NCBI GenBank assembly: GCA_959602645.1
Contig: CAUGTZ010000033.1
Location: 1-17,100, forward strand
DNA length: 17,100 nt
DNA from: an uncultured Collinsella sp.
GTDB lineage: Bacteria > Actinomycetota > Coriobacteriia > Coriobacteriales > Coriobacteriaceae
Reading direction: 5' to 3'
The notes below the pieces were generated by a model that did no database searches, was not told where the DNA came from, and saw nothing but the letters and a program-made list of their open reading frames with translations. The number at the start of each line of letters is the position of its first letter. The first letter of the stretch is position 1. The translations under genes and the position numbers were made by a program. Shown here piece after piece: positions 1 to 6,895 of the stretch.

Positions 1-29
1 TGTCATGCGGACTCCAAACCGGACCTGAT

Positions 30-54
30 GGTCCAACTTTTTGTCCGCAGTCCC
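30..54. repeat. Dispersed intergenic repeat, left copy (inverted mate at 17046-17070)
   Basis: The segment holds GGTCCAA, six variable bases, then GTCCGCAGTCCC. The reverse complement of the same pattern (GGGACTGCGGAC, six variable bases, TTGGACC) occurs at 17046-17070. Nineteen fixed positions match and only the six-base spacer differs, so chance is unlikely. I see no gene in 1-103. The likely nature is a small genome-wide intergenic element, but only two copies are visible here. Confidence 0.5.
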
Positions 55-67
55 GGTCAAACGCTTT

Positions 68-102
68 ACCTGCCAAAATAAACCTGTCCCTTCCTGGCAG
101 GT
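68..102. repeat. 30-bp repeat copy 1 with 8-bp hairpin arms, just 3' of the dehydrogenase-like gene
   Basis: ACCTGCCA (68-75) and TGGCAGGT (95-102) form a perfect 8-bp stem with a 19-base loop. Bases 73-102 match a second copy at 750-779 (CCAAAAYAAACCTGTCCC, then TGGCAGGT). It begins two bases beyond the stop codon of the minus-strand gene, so it could end that transcript, although no clear U-run follows on the minus strand. Confidence 0.5.
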
Positions 103-103
103 A

Positions 104-628
104 TTATGCCGCGGCACACACGCTACCGAGCAGCTCGCGCAAGGGAGACCCGATGCCCTCCAGCAACTCGGGCGCGATGATGGCAAAAACGGGAACCTCG
201 CCGGCGCCCACCGTAGCGGGCACCTTGCCCTCCGATACAATGCATCCATAGGGGACAAAGCCGTCCTCGCCGGCATCGAGCACCGCCATGCGGCGGGCGA
301 GCTCGCGCGCAAAGCCGGCTGTATCGGCATCACCGATCGCCAGGACAAAGTCCACGCCCTCGTCGGTCGCCAGGGCCACGGCCTCGTCGACCAGCTCATC
401 TCCCCCATCGCCTCCAACCGAGCCACAGCGAAAGAGCACGCGTTCGAGCAGGGCCCGGTCGAGCGAGCCGAGTGCCGACGAGACAAGCTCGTCGCGCGTA
501 TGCTTGTCGCCGCCCAGCACTACCAACGCCCTGGTCCCACCATAATGAGCAACCAATCGTCCACACCAGCGAGCCACATCTCCGTCTGCGACAAGGCGCG
601 TCGGCATACCAAACCCATAGTTGACCAT
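104..628 (-). CDS. Stand-alone, degenerate N-terminal (nucleotide-binding) domain of the iron-containing alcohol dehydrogenase family
   Basis: The 174-residue product resembles only the first half of iron-containing (group III) alcohol dehydrogenases, which usually have about 390 residues. The opening MVNYGFGMPTRLV fits the family's start, followed by HYGGTRALVVLGG (29-40) and EGVDFVLAIGD (90-100). The family's GGGSxxDxAK loop is replaced by GDADTAGFAREL (99-110), and the helical C-terminal half with the iron-binding His residues is absent. I chose the ATG at 628 because the family alignment starts there and GGAAGG lies 12 bases upstream; an ATG at 679 is possible but has no ribosome site. 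The frame is open with normal codon use, so it is either a diverged small protein or a decaying remnant. Dehydrogenase activity is not expected. Two copies of a short repeat flank it. Family relation is fairly sure; function is unknown. Confidence 0.6.
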   Translation of the reverse strand: MVNYGFGMPTRLVADGDVARWCGRLVAHYGGTRALVVLGGDKHTRDELVSSALGSLDRALLERVLFRCGSVGGDGGDELVDEAVALATDEGVDFVLAIGDADTAGFARELARRMAVLDAGEDGFVPYGCIVSEGKVPATVGAGEVPVFAIIAPELLEGIGSPLRELLGSVCAAA

Positions 629-749
629 CGTTTCCACAATCCTTCCGTACATGTAGGTGGTACCAATCGTTAGGCTCATGCTACGAAGGGAGCTTTTCCG
701 AGCTGTTTCGCGCTCTTTAGGGCTGCGTTAAAACCCGATTCATAACCGA

Positions 750-781
750 CCAAAACAAACCTGTCCCTTTTTGGCAGGTTT
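750..781. repeat. 30-bp repeat copy 2, directly upstream of the polymerase promoter
   Basis: Direct-orientation copy of the element at 73-102. It contains AAACCTG (757-763) and CAGGTTT (775-781) as a 7-bp inverted repeat, plus CCAAAA/TTTTGG arms (750-755, 769-774). Its last base is the first base of the TTGACG -35 hexamer of the polymerase promoter, so the repeat abuts a functional regulatory region. Confidence 0.5.
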
Positions 782-809
782 TGACGGTGTCCGCGCAAGC
801 AGGTATTAT
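781..809 (+). promoter_or_regulatory. SigA-type promoter of the Y-family polymerase operon
   Basis: TTGACG (781-786), a 17-base spacer and TATTAT (804-809) form a near-consensus vegetative promoter. Transcription should start near 816, inside the first SOS-like box, about 40 bases before the ATG at 855. Confidence 0.75.
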
Positions 810-840
810 CGAACAGGTATTCGATAAGAACATGTGTTTG
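810..840 (+). promoter_or_regulatory. Two tandem LexA/DinR-type (SOS) boxes
   Basis: Box 1 is CGAACAGGTATTCG (810-823), set in a perfect 7-bp inverted repeat TATCGAA-N6-TTCGATA (807-826). Box 2 is AGAACATGTGTTTG (827-840). Each matches 12 of 14 positions of the Gram-positive SOS consensus CGAACRNRYGTTYC. Their centres are 17 bp apart. They cover the transcription start and reach to the ribosome site, an ideal place for repression. Confidence 0.7.
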
Positions 841-854
841 ATGAAAGGACACGG

Positions 855-2360
855 ATGGCGCACGAGCAGCACACCTATATCTGCATCGACCTCAAGACGT
901 TTTATGCCAGCGTCGAGTGCGTCGACCGTGGGCTCGATCCGCTCACCACCAACCTGGTCGTTGCCGACGAATCGCGCGGGCGCACGACCATCTGCCTCGC
1001 CATCACACAGGCCATGAAAGACCTCGGGATACACAATCGCTGCCGTCTGTTCGAAATTCCCGATGGCATCGACTACATCACGGCCGTACCGCGCATGCAG
1101 CACTATATGGAGGTGTCGGCGCAAATCTACGGCATCTATCTGGAATACGTAAGTCCGCAAGACATTCACGTCTATTCAATCGATGAATGCTTTATCGACG
1201 TGACGCCCTATCTGGACCTCTATCACACAGATGCGGAAGGGTTCGCCTGCACGCTGCGCGACGAGGTCCTCGCGCGCACCGGCATCACGGCGACGGTCGG
1301 CATCGGCCCCAACCTATTCCAGGCCAAGGTAGCGCTCGACATTACCGCCAAGCACGTACCCAGCCGCATCGGCATACTCGACGACGAGACCTTTCGCAAG
1401 GAGATCTGGCCCCATCGTCCCATCACCGATATCTGGGGCATCGGTCCCGGCGTGGCAGCCCGCCTCGAGAAATACGGCGTCTACGATCTGATGGGCGTCG
1501 CGGCGCTCGACGAAAACCTGCTTTACGACGAGCTCGGCGTCAATGCCGAATATCTCATCGACCATGCCTTCGGGCGCGAGCCGACAACCATCGCCGATAT
1601 CCAAGCCTATCGCCCGCAAGCAACTTCGACCACCACAGGACAGGTGCTCTCGAAGGGTTATGCCTACGAACAGGCCTATACCGTCTTGCGCGAGATGGTC
1701 GACAACGCCGTTTTAGACCTGGTCGATAAGCACGTGGTCTGTGACAGCATCTCGCTCTTTGTGGGCTACGCGAGCGAACGCGCCGACATACGCCGCCTCG
1801 ACGCCAGCGGTACAGCGCAGTATGTGGACGGATGCGGGCACCTGCGCTCGAGCACATCGAGTATCGAACCCACCGCAACCGCCGGCCTCGAGCTCGCGCC
1901 CCGTGCACCCAAGCCCGTCCAGCGCGATGACGAACGGCGTCGCCTGGTGCGCGAAGCGCAGGCAATCGATGGCATCTTTGTGGGAGAGCATGGCGGCAAA
2001 CCGCGCGGTGGCTATGCCGCACTCTTTGCGCACTCTAACGCCTCGCGAAAGCTGCCCGAGCGTACCAATTCGTTTAAGAAGATCATGGGCTATTTCGATG
2101 AGCTCTGGGCGCAGACTGTCGATCCCAAACGACCAGTCAAGCGCATCAACCTGGGATTTGGCAACCTCATGCCGGAGGAGTTTGCCACCATCGATCTATT
2201 TAGCGATGTCGAGGCCGATGAGCGCGAGCGCGAGCTGGCCCGTGCCGTGCTGGCTGTAAAAGGCAAATACGGCAAGAACGCGCTGGTTAAGGGACTGAGC
2301 TTTACCGCCGGTGCCACCGCACGCGAACGCAACGATCAGGTAGGAGGGCACCGTGCCTAA
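855..2360 (+). CDS. Y-family translesion DNA polymerase (UmuC/DinB superfamily, UvrX/YqjW-like)
   Basis: A 501-residue error-prone polymerase that copies past DNA lesions. The first catalytic motif is CIDLKTFYASVEC (10-22), with metal ligand D12 and probable steric gate Y17. The second is YSIDECFIDV (107-116), with D110 and E111. A helix-hairpin-helix-like stretch follows at about 190-218 (ITDIWGIGPGVAARL), then the little-finger region. It is longer than DinB (about 350 residues) and fits the Gram-positive UvrX/YqjW type. The ATG at 855 is preceded by GAAAGGA at a good distance; an in-frame ATG at 834 lies inside the SOS box and is unlikely. The gene overlaps the downstream YolD-like gene by 8 bp, so they are probably translated together. 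The promoter and two LexA-like boxes upstream predict induction by DNA damage. The C-terminal beta-clamp peptide was not resolved. Family assignment is firm; exact subtype is less so. Confidence 0.92.
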   Translation: MAHEQHTYICIDLKTFYASVECVDRGLDPLTTNLVVADESRGRTTICLAITQAMKDLGIHNRCRLFEIPDGIDYITAVPRMQHYMEVSAQIYGIYLEYVSPQDIHVYSIDECFIDVTPYLDLYHTDAEGFACTLRDEVLARTGITATVGIGPNLFQAKVALDITAKHVPSRIGILDDETFRKEIWPHRPITDIWGIGPGVAARLEKYGVYDLMGVAALDENLLYDELGVNAEYLIDHAFGREPTTIADIQAYRPQATSTTTGQVLSKGYAYEQAYTVLREMVDNAVLDLVDKHVVCDSISLFVGYASERADIRRLDASGTAQYVDGCGHLRSSTSSIEPTATAGLELAPRAPKPVQRDDERRRLVREAQAIDGIFVGEHGGKPRGGYAALFAHSNASRKLPERTNSFKKIMGYFDELWAQTVDPKRPVKRINLGFGNLMPEEFATIDLFSDVEADERERELARAVLAVKGKYGKNALVKGLSFTAGATARERNDQVGGHRA

Positions 2361-2778
2361 GCCCCAACAGCAGCCGATGCGGCCACCGACACCTTTTGAA
2401 CGCCTAGCGGACCCCGAGGGAAGACGTCGCTCCGCCGACCCCAAGCTCACCGCTAACGGCGCCGTCCGTGCCGGCCGTGCCGCGCAGTTTATGCCCTTTG
2501 CCGCCCTCACGGGATACTACGAACTCGTGCGCAAGCAAGAGATCACCGCCGAACCAAAATGTGAACTCACGGAAGAAAAAGCCCTCGAGCTTTCGAAAAA
2601 GCTCGAGGGCCTCAAACGTGGCGACCTGGTGCGCGTCACCTATTACGATACGTACGGCTATCGCGCTCGCACGGGCATCCTTGACGAGGTACTCCCCGCC
2701 TTCAAGCTCCTCAAGCTCAAAGACATCGCCATCGACTTCGATGACATCCAGGACATTGAGCTACGCGGACGAGCCTAG
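2353..2778 (+). CDS. YolD-like family protein, partner of the translesion polymerase
   Basis: A 141-residue protein starting with GTG, seven bases after the start of a strong AGGAGGG ribosome site and 8 bp inside the end of the polymerase gene. The N-terminus is Pro/Arg-rich, followed by RAAQFMPFAALTGYYELV (about 42-59), where family members carry the RxxxFxPFxAL motif. A charged helix (about 64-87) and a C-terminal beta-rich half with RGDLVRVTYYD (about 89-99) follow. YolD-like proteins are typically encoded beside UvrX/YqjW-type polymerases in Bacillota; a role in assisting or regulating the polymerase is suspected but not settled. The overlap suggests a two-protein unit under the same SOS control. 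An unusual perfect 13-bp hairpin lies inside the gene (2581-2610). Confidence 0.85.
   Translation: MPKPQQQPMRPPTPFERLADPEGRRRSADPKLTANGAVRAGRAAQFMPFAALTGYYELVRKQEITAEPKCELTEEKALELSKKLEGLKRGDLVRVTYYDTYGYRARTGILDEVLPAFKLLKLKDIAIDFDDIQDIELRGRA
2581..2610 (+). other. Perfect 13-bp stem-loop inside the YolD-like coding region
   Basis: Arms 2581-2593 (GCCCTCGAGCTTT) and 2598-2610 are exact reverse complements around the tetraloop CGAA. The segment encodes the amphipathic helix ALELSKKLEGL. No U-run follows, so it is not a standard terminator. Whether it matters beyond the codon pattern is unknown. Confidence 0.7.
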
Positions 2779-2804
2779 CCAATGAAGCGCATCCAGAGCG
2801 ACGC

Positions 2805-3188
2805 TTACAGCGTCATGACGTAGTAGCCCGCGTCTTTCACGGCCGTCTCGAGGACATCACGATCAACCGGCTGCTTGGAGCGCACGCGTGCCGTGTGGTC
2901 CGCATACGTCACCGTTGCCCACACGCCATCCAGTGCATTGAGGGCATTGGCTACGTTCTGAGCGCAGCCGTCACAGCTCATGCCGCCGATGAGCAGCTCA
3001 TCGCTATAGGGATAGTGTGACGCATCGGTATCCACCACAACAACCTTTTTGGCCTTCTTGCCGCTCGCACCATCGCTGCAACAACTCTTCCCGTGTGTCG
3101 AAGCGGCAATGCGGCGCAGTCCAAAAAACATGCCGACGGCAATGACGGCCAGCACGATGAGATTCGCAGGGCTGAGCAAGTCACTCAT
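2805..3188 (-). CDS. Membrane-anchored heavy-metal-associated (HMA) domain protein
   Basis: A 127-residue protein with one N-terminal membrane segment (about 9-25, LIVLAVIAVGMFFGL) followed by basic RR. A short Cys-containing linker, HGKSCCSDG (32-40), and a Lys-rich stretch come next. The C-terminal HMA domain (about 62-127) has the metal-binding GGMSCDGC motif, with C72 and C75. Such domains carry Cu(I) or similar soft metals. The CC motif after a membrane helix also recalls FeoB-associated Cys-rich proteins. The ATG at 3188 was chosen because AAAGGGG precedes it. It is convergent with the YolD-like gene and divergent from the DUF3793 gene. A GC-rich palindrome at 3218-3234 may be a copper-sensor operator. 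It could be a chaperone for a copper exporter encoded elsewhere; no ATPase is in this window. Domain call is firm, metal identity inferred. Confidence 0.82.
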   Translation of the reverse strand: MSDLLSPANLIVLAVIAVGMFFGLRRIAASTHGKSCCSDGASGKKAKKVVVVDTDASHYPYSDELLIGGMSCDGCAQNVANALNALDGVWATVTYADHTARVRSKQPVDRDVLETAVKDAGYYVMTL

Positions 3189-3217
3189 GCGTTCCCCTTT
3201 CAAGTAGCCCTATCTAG

Positions 3218-3234
3218 ATACCCCCATGGGGTGT
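3218..3234 (-). promoter_or_regulatory. GC-rich palindrome resembling a CsoR copper-sensor operator
   Basis: ATACCCCCATGGGGTGT contains the perfect palindrome CCCCATGGGG and resembles CsoR-family sites (ATACCCC...GGGGTAT). It ends 30 bp upstream of the HMA gene start. Next to it lies another perfect palindrome, TATCTAGATA (3211-3220). No csoR gene is in the window, so the assignment rests on motif likeness and on the metal-binding product. Confidence 0.4.
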
Positions 3235-3296
3235 CCCCATCTTAACCCAAAATCATGTCTGTTCGGTCAATTAGTTTCCCTCTTCAAACTTTTTTG

Positions 3297-3324
3297 TTGA
3301 CCATGGCTTACTTTCGTGTATAAG
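3297..3324 (+). promoter_or_regulatory. Promoter of the DUF3793-flavodoxin unit
   Basis: TTGACC (3297-3302), a 16-base spacer and TATAAG (3319-3324, preceded by TG) make a good SigA-type promoter 40 bp ahead of the GTG start at 3364. Confidence 0.55.
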
Positions 3325-3363
3325 TTTTCCTAGGCTAACGGCTGAGGAACCGAAAGGGGCATC

Positions 3364-4068
3364 GTGACTCGAACCATTGACATCCCAACATACCAAACGG
3401 CTGTCGTGCGCAACTGCTCCCCTACGCTCGCAGGTATCAAGCCGGCTTCGCTCTTTACCTATCCCGGCGTTTACGCCAACCAAAACGGAAAACCCAGCGC
3501 CACCCATATCAAAGAGCGACGCTCTCGCCTGCTCGCCGTCATAGCCCAATGCAACTGCGAGCTCCAGCCACTCGGGATCCATATGAGCGTTTTGGTCTGG
3601 CGCCCCTGCGGAGCGCTCATCTATGTGTACCGCCCTGCAGACCTCATGCGATACCTCTCCGACCCCCGCGCCACGACGGCGCTTGCCGCCGAAGGTTACG
3701 ATGTCCACAACCTGCCCGCGTCCCTGGTGCATCTCGCCGCGCGCATCACGCTGGCAAGCAGCAATGCCGCAGAGAGCGCCTATGACGGCAGCGTCTGCGC
3801 GCTCGCGCGAAATAGGCACTGCGATACGGGGTGCATGTGCGAGTTCCCCCACGAAATTGGCTATTTTTTGGGCTATCCCTACGAAGATGTCCATCAGTTT
3901 ATCGTCCAGCACGGCGAAAACTATAAGGTCTTTGGCGCATGGAAGGCATACACAAACGTTGAGCAGGCGCTCACGACCTTCGATTCCTATCGCGCATGCA
4001 CGCAATACCTTACCTACATCTATCAACAGGGCTGCACTCTGGGACAACTTGTCCAGGCAATCCGATAG
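3364..4068 (+). CDS. DUF3793 family protein
   Basis: A 234-residue soluble protein matching the DUF3793 pattern, best seen in FPHEIGYFLGYPYEDV (161-176) and YKVFGAWKAY (187-196). There is no signal peptide or membrane segment. It carries a Cys cluster just before the signature, C153-x3-C157-x-C159, and other Cys at 18, 63, 65, 82, 145, 212 and 224. The GTG start is preceded by GAAAGGGG. A flavodoxin gene follows after 46 bp in the same direction with its own ribosome site and no terminator between. Family members are often found next to flavodoxins and iron-transport genes in anaerobes, so a role in redox or iron metabolism is likely, but no reaction is known. Family call is confident, function unknown. 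Confidence 0.82.
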   Translation: MTRTIDIPTYQTAVVRNCSPTLAGIKPASLFTYPGVYANQNGKPSATHIKERRSRLLAVIAQCNCELQPLGIHMSVLVWRPCGALIYVYRPADLMRYLSDPRATTALAAEGYDVHNLPASLVHLAARITLASSNAAESAYDGSVCALARNRHCDTGCMCEFPHEIGYFLGYPYEDVHQFIVQHGENYKVFGAWKAYTNVEQALTTFDSYRACTQYLTYIYQQGCTLGQLVQAIR

Positions 4069-4114
4069 AGCATACAAAACGCGGCCGCACGCCGCACAAC
4101 CGAAAGGAAGACAT

Positions 4115-4534
4115 ATGAGCAAGATCGCAGTCGTCTACTGGAGCGGTACAGGCAACACCGAGGCCATGGCAAACTTCGTTGCCGAGGGCGCAACCGGTGC
4201 CGGCGCCGAGGCAGAGGTCATCTCCTGCGCCGACTTCTCTGCCGACAAGGTCGCCGAATATGATGCCTTCGCCTTCGGCTGCCCCGCCATGGGTTCCGAG
4301 GAGCTTGAATACGATGAGTTCCAGCCCATGTGGGATGAGGTCAAGGAGACCCTCGGCGACAAGAAGGTCGTCCTCTTTGGCTCTTATTCGTGGGCCGAGG
4401 GCGAATGGATGGACAACTGGAAGGCCGACGCTGACGAGGCAGGCGTCAACGTGGTTGACTCCGTCATCTGTTACGACGCCCCCAACGACGAGGGCGAGAC
4501 CGCCTGTCGCGCGCTTGGAGCGGAGCTGGCCTAG
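4115..4534 (+). CDS. Short-chain flavodoxin
   Basis: A 139-residue FMN electron carrier of the short-chain class (about 138 residues in clostridia). The phosphate-binding loop WSGTGNTEAMA lies at 9-19. The second FMN-contact loop, GCPAMGSEELE, precedes the acidic stretch EYDEFQPMWDE, and GSYSWAEGEWMDNW is the third strand-loop region. The protein is strongly acidic, as usual for flavodoxins that replace ferredoxin under low iron. The ATG follows GAAAGGAAG with a 4-base spacer. It is probably co-transcribed with the DUF3793 gene from the promoter at 3297-3324 and ends at the terminator at 4591-4626. A much longer open frame upstream in the same phase overlaps the DUF3793 gene and is not credible. 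Confidence 0.95.
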   Translation: MSKIAVVYWSGTGNTEAMANFVAEGATGAGAEAEVISCADFSADKVAEYDAFAFGCPAMGSEELEYDEFQPMWDEVKETLGDKKVVLFGSYSWAEGEWMDNWKADADEAGVNVVDSVICYDAPNDEGETACRALGAELA

Positions 4535-4590
4535 CGGCAATGAGCTCCGCCCGTAACGCGCTCTGCGCCAAAATACATTCGCGTCCCAAC

Positions 4591-4626
4591 AAAAAAGGGA
4601 GCCGGATCACATCCAGCTCCCGTTTT
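4591..4626. terminator. Bidirectional terminator between the flavodoxin and ABC operons
   Basis: GGGAGCCGGA (4597-4606) and TCCAGCTCCC (4612-4621) form a 10-bp stem with one mismatch and a TCACA loop. It is followed by GTTTT on the plus strand and by six T residues on the minus strand. It sits between two converging genes and serves both. Confidence 0.85.
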
Positions 4627-4651
4627 CTGCTATGTCAGTCATATAAAGCGA

Positions 4652-5404
<753 letters not shown>

Positions 5405-5416
5405 GATAGGACCTCC

Positions 5417-6778
5417 TTACAGACCGGCGATGTGATCGGCGGGCGTCGCGACGACCTGTCCGGCGCTCTTGGCGGGACGCTTCTTCTTGGCTTCGGTCGT
5501 GCCCAAAAGCCTCGCCTCAAGACCGCTCACTAGGCGCGCAAGCGGCAGGGTGATGACCAGATAGAACAGGGCGGCAACCACATACGGCGTGATGGACCCC
5601 GTCGTGGCCACGATGGTGCGGGCGTTCATGACGATCTCGACCACGCCCACGGCCGCGAGCAGCGACGTATCCTTGTAAAGCAGGATGAACTCGCTGGTCA
5701 GCGTAGGCAGGACATTGCGGAACGTCTGCGGAATCATGACGTAGAGCAGCGTCTGGAAGGCGTTCATGCCCAGCGAGCGCGCGGCCTCGTTCTGGCCCTT
5801 GGGGATCGACTGAATACCGGCGCGGAAGATCTCGCACAGGTACGCAGACGAGTTCATGGCCATGACGATGACGCCCAAGACGTAGTCGTCCACCTTGACG
5901 CCGGCAAGCGGCAGGCCAAAGAATGCAATGTAAATCTGCAGGAACGCCGGCGTACCGCGGATGATATTCACATAGATGCCGGCAAGACAACGAAGGATGC
6001 GCGACTTGGAAATGCGCATGAGCGACAGCGCAAAGCCAAAGGGAATGGCCAACGGAAATGCCACGAGCACGATCGAGAGCGACATAAGGAAGCCCTTGAA
6101 GACGATCGGCAGGCTCTGGACCAAAATGACCGGGTTCAGGAACAGGCGCAGGAACATATTGGAGTTCCACGCCTCGACCCACGGCTGCTCTTTAAGGTCA
6201 GCCAGGAAGTTATCGAAGGCCGTCACGCCCTTGATCTCCACCGACGGAATCTTGGAGATCTTCTTGGTCGAACCGTCGGCGAGCGTATAGGTGCCGCTGA
6301 AGGCCTCATCGCCGCCCTCGACGGGAAACGTCACGCCGTAAACCTCGACACGGAAAAAGCCGCCGGCAGGCGCCGTCTCGCCAAAGTCGATCTTGAGCGT
6401 CTGGCCGTCAGCCTTGCACGTGGGCTTCATGGGCGTACGATCCATGAGGTCCTCGCCCGAGAGCATCGTCAATCGCGTGTCATCGGTACCAAACGTCGTG
6501 CCGTCGACAAACGTCAAGGAAAGACCGCTCAGCTCCTCGTCGGCATCGGCCTGAACTTCCCAGGTAATGCGCGTCTCGGTGCCGCCGACCACATCGCTGC
6601 CCGAACCGGTGTTGGGTCGGGCGGTAATCTTTGCGGTCTCAAGCGCCTGGGCGGTCGTAGGCGCATATGCCCCCGCGCACACCAGCGCGAGCGCCACGGC
6701 CATGACGCAGGCTAGCTTTTGGAGCAAGGCGGACAGTGGAAAACGCTGCTCCGCGGCCCCTTTGTTCAGTCGAGACAA
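5417..6778 (-). CDS. Amino acid ABC transporter permease with signal peptide and N-terminal extracytoplasmic domain
   Basis: The 453-residue protein is about twice the usual length of PAAT permeases (about 220). Residues 1-45 look like a signal peptide with a long N-region and the core LACVMAVALALVCAGAYA, ending TAQA. Residues about 46-182 are beta-rich and Gly/Asp/Thr-rich without membrane segments. The HisM/GlnP-type permease part spans about 215-430, with RGTPAFLQIYIAFFGLP and the ATPase-contacting EAA loop around EAARSLGM (331-338). A basic tail with KKKRP follows. I prefer the TTG at 6778, because AGGAG lies five bases upstream; the frame stays open to 6886, but that extra part overlaps a hairpin and has no homologous look. 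It lies between the binding-protein and ATPase genes. The extra domain is not a type-3 solute-binding protein; it may help dock the binding protein or act at the envelope. Permease call firm, extra domain unassigned. Confidence 0.88.
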   Translation of the reverse strand: MSRLNKGAAEQRFPLSALLQKLACVMAVALALVCAGAYAPTTAQALETAKITARPNTGSGSDVVGGTETRITWEVQADADEELSGLSLTFVDGTTFGTDDTRLTMLSGEDLMDRTPMKPTCKADGQTLKIDFGETAPAGGFFRVEVYGVTFPVEGGDEAFSGTYTLADGSTKKISKIPSVEIKGVTAFDNFLADLKEQPWVEAWNSNMFLRLFLNPVILVQSLPIVFKGFLMSLSIVLVAFPLAIPFGFALSLMRISKSRILRCLAGIYVNIIRGTPAFLQIYIAFFGLPLAGVKVDDYVLGVIVMAMNSSAYLCEIFRAGIQSIPKGQNEAARSLGMNAFQTLLYVMIPQTFRNVLPTLTSEFILLYKDTSLLAAVGVVEIVMNARTIVATTGSITPYVVAALFYLVITLPLARLVSGLEARLLGTTEAKKKRPAKSAGQVVATPADHIAGL

Positions 6779-6846
6779 GGTGGCTCCTATCGTAGAAGTT
6801 GCCGGCAAAACGAGACGGAAACGCTCTCCGTCAAGAGAAGCGCAAA

Positions 6847-6873
6847 GGCCCTCTCCGCAAAACGGAAAGGGCC
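6847..6873 (-). terminator. Intercistronic hairpin between binding-protein and permease genes
   Basis: Arms 6847-6857 and 6863-6873 pair at 10 of 11 positions around a 5-base loop. On the minus strand only TTT then GCG follows, so read-through is expected. It lies 22 bp beyond the binding-protein stop. It probably acts as a partial terminator or mRNA stabiliser that lets the binding protein be made in excess, as is common in such operons. Confidence 0.6.
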
Positions 6874-6895
6874 CGCGCGCAATCAAGTAGTTATT

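Noticed and set aside
3623..4114. In-frame extension upstream of the flavodoxin ATG
   Set aside because: It overlaps the DUF3793 gene in another frame and reads as Arg/Pro/Ser-rich noise; flavodoxin starts at 4115 with a good ribosome site.
3271..4122. 283-residue minus-strand open frame antisense to DUF3793
   Set aside because: The DUF3793 signature, promoter and ribosome site are on the plus strand; this frame has no recognisable features.
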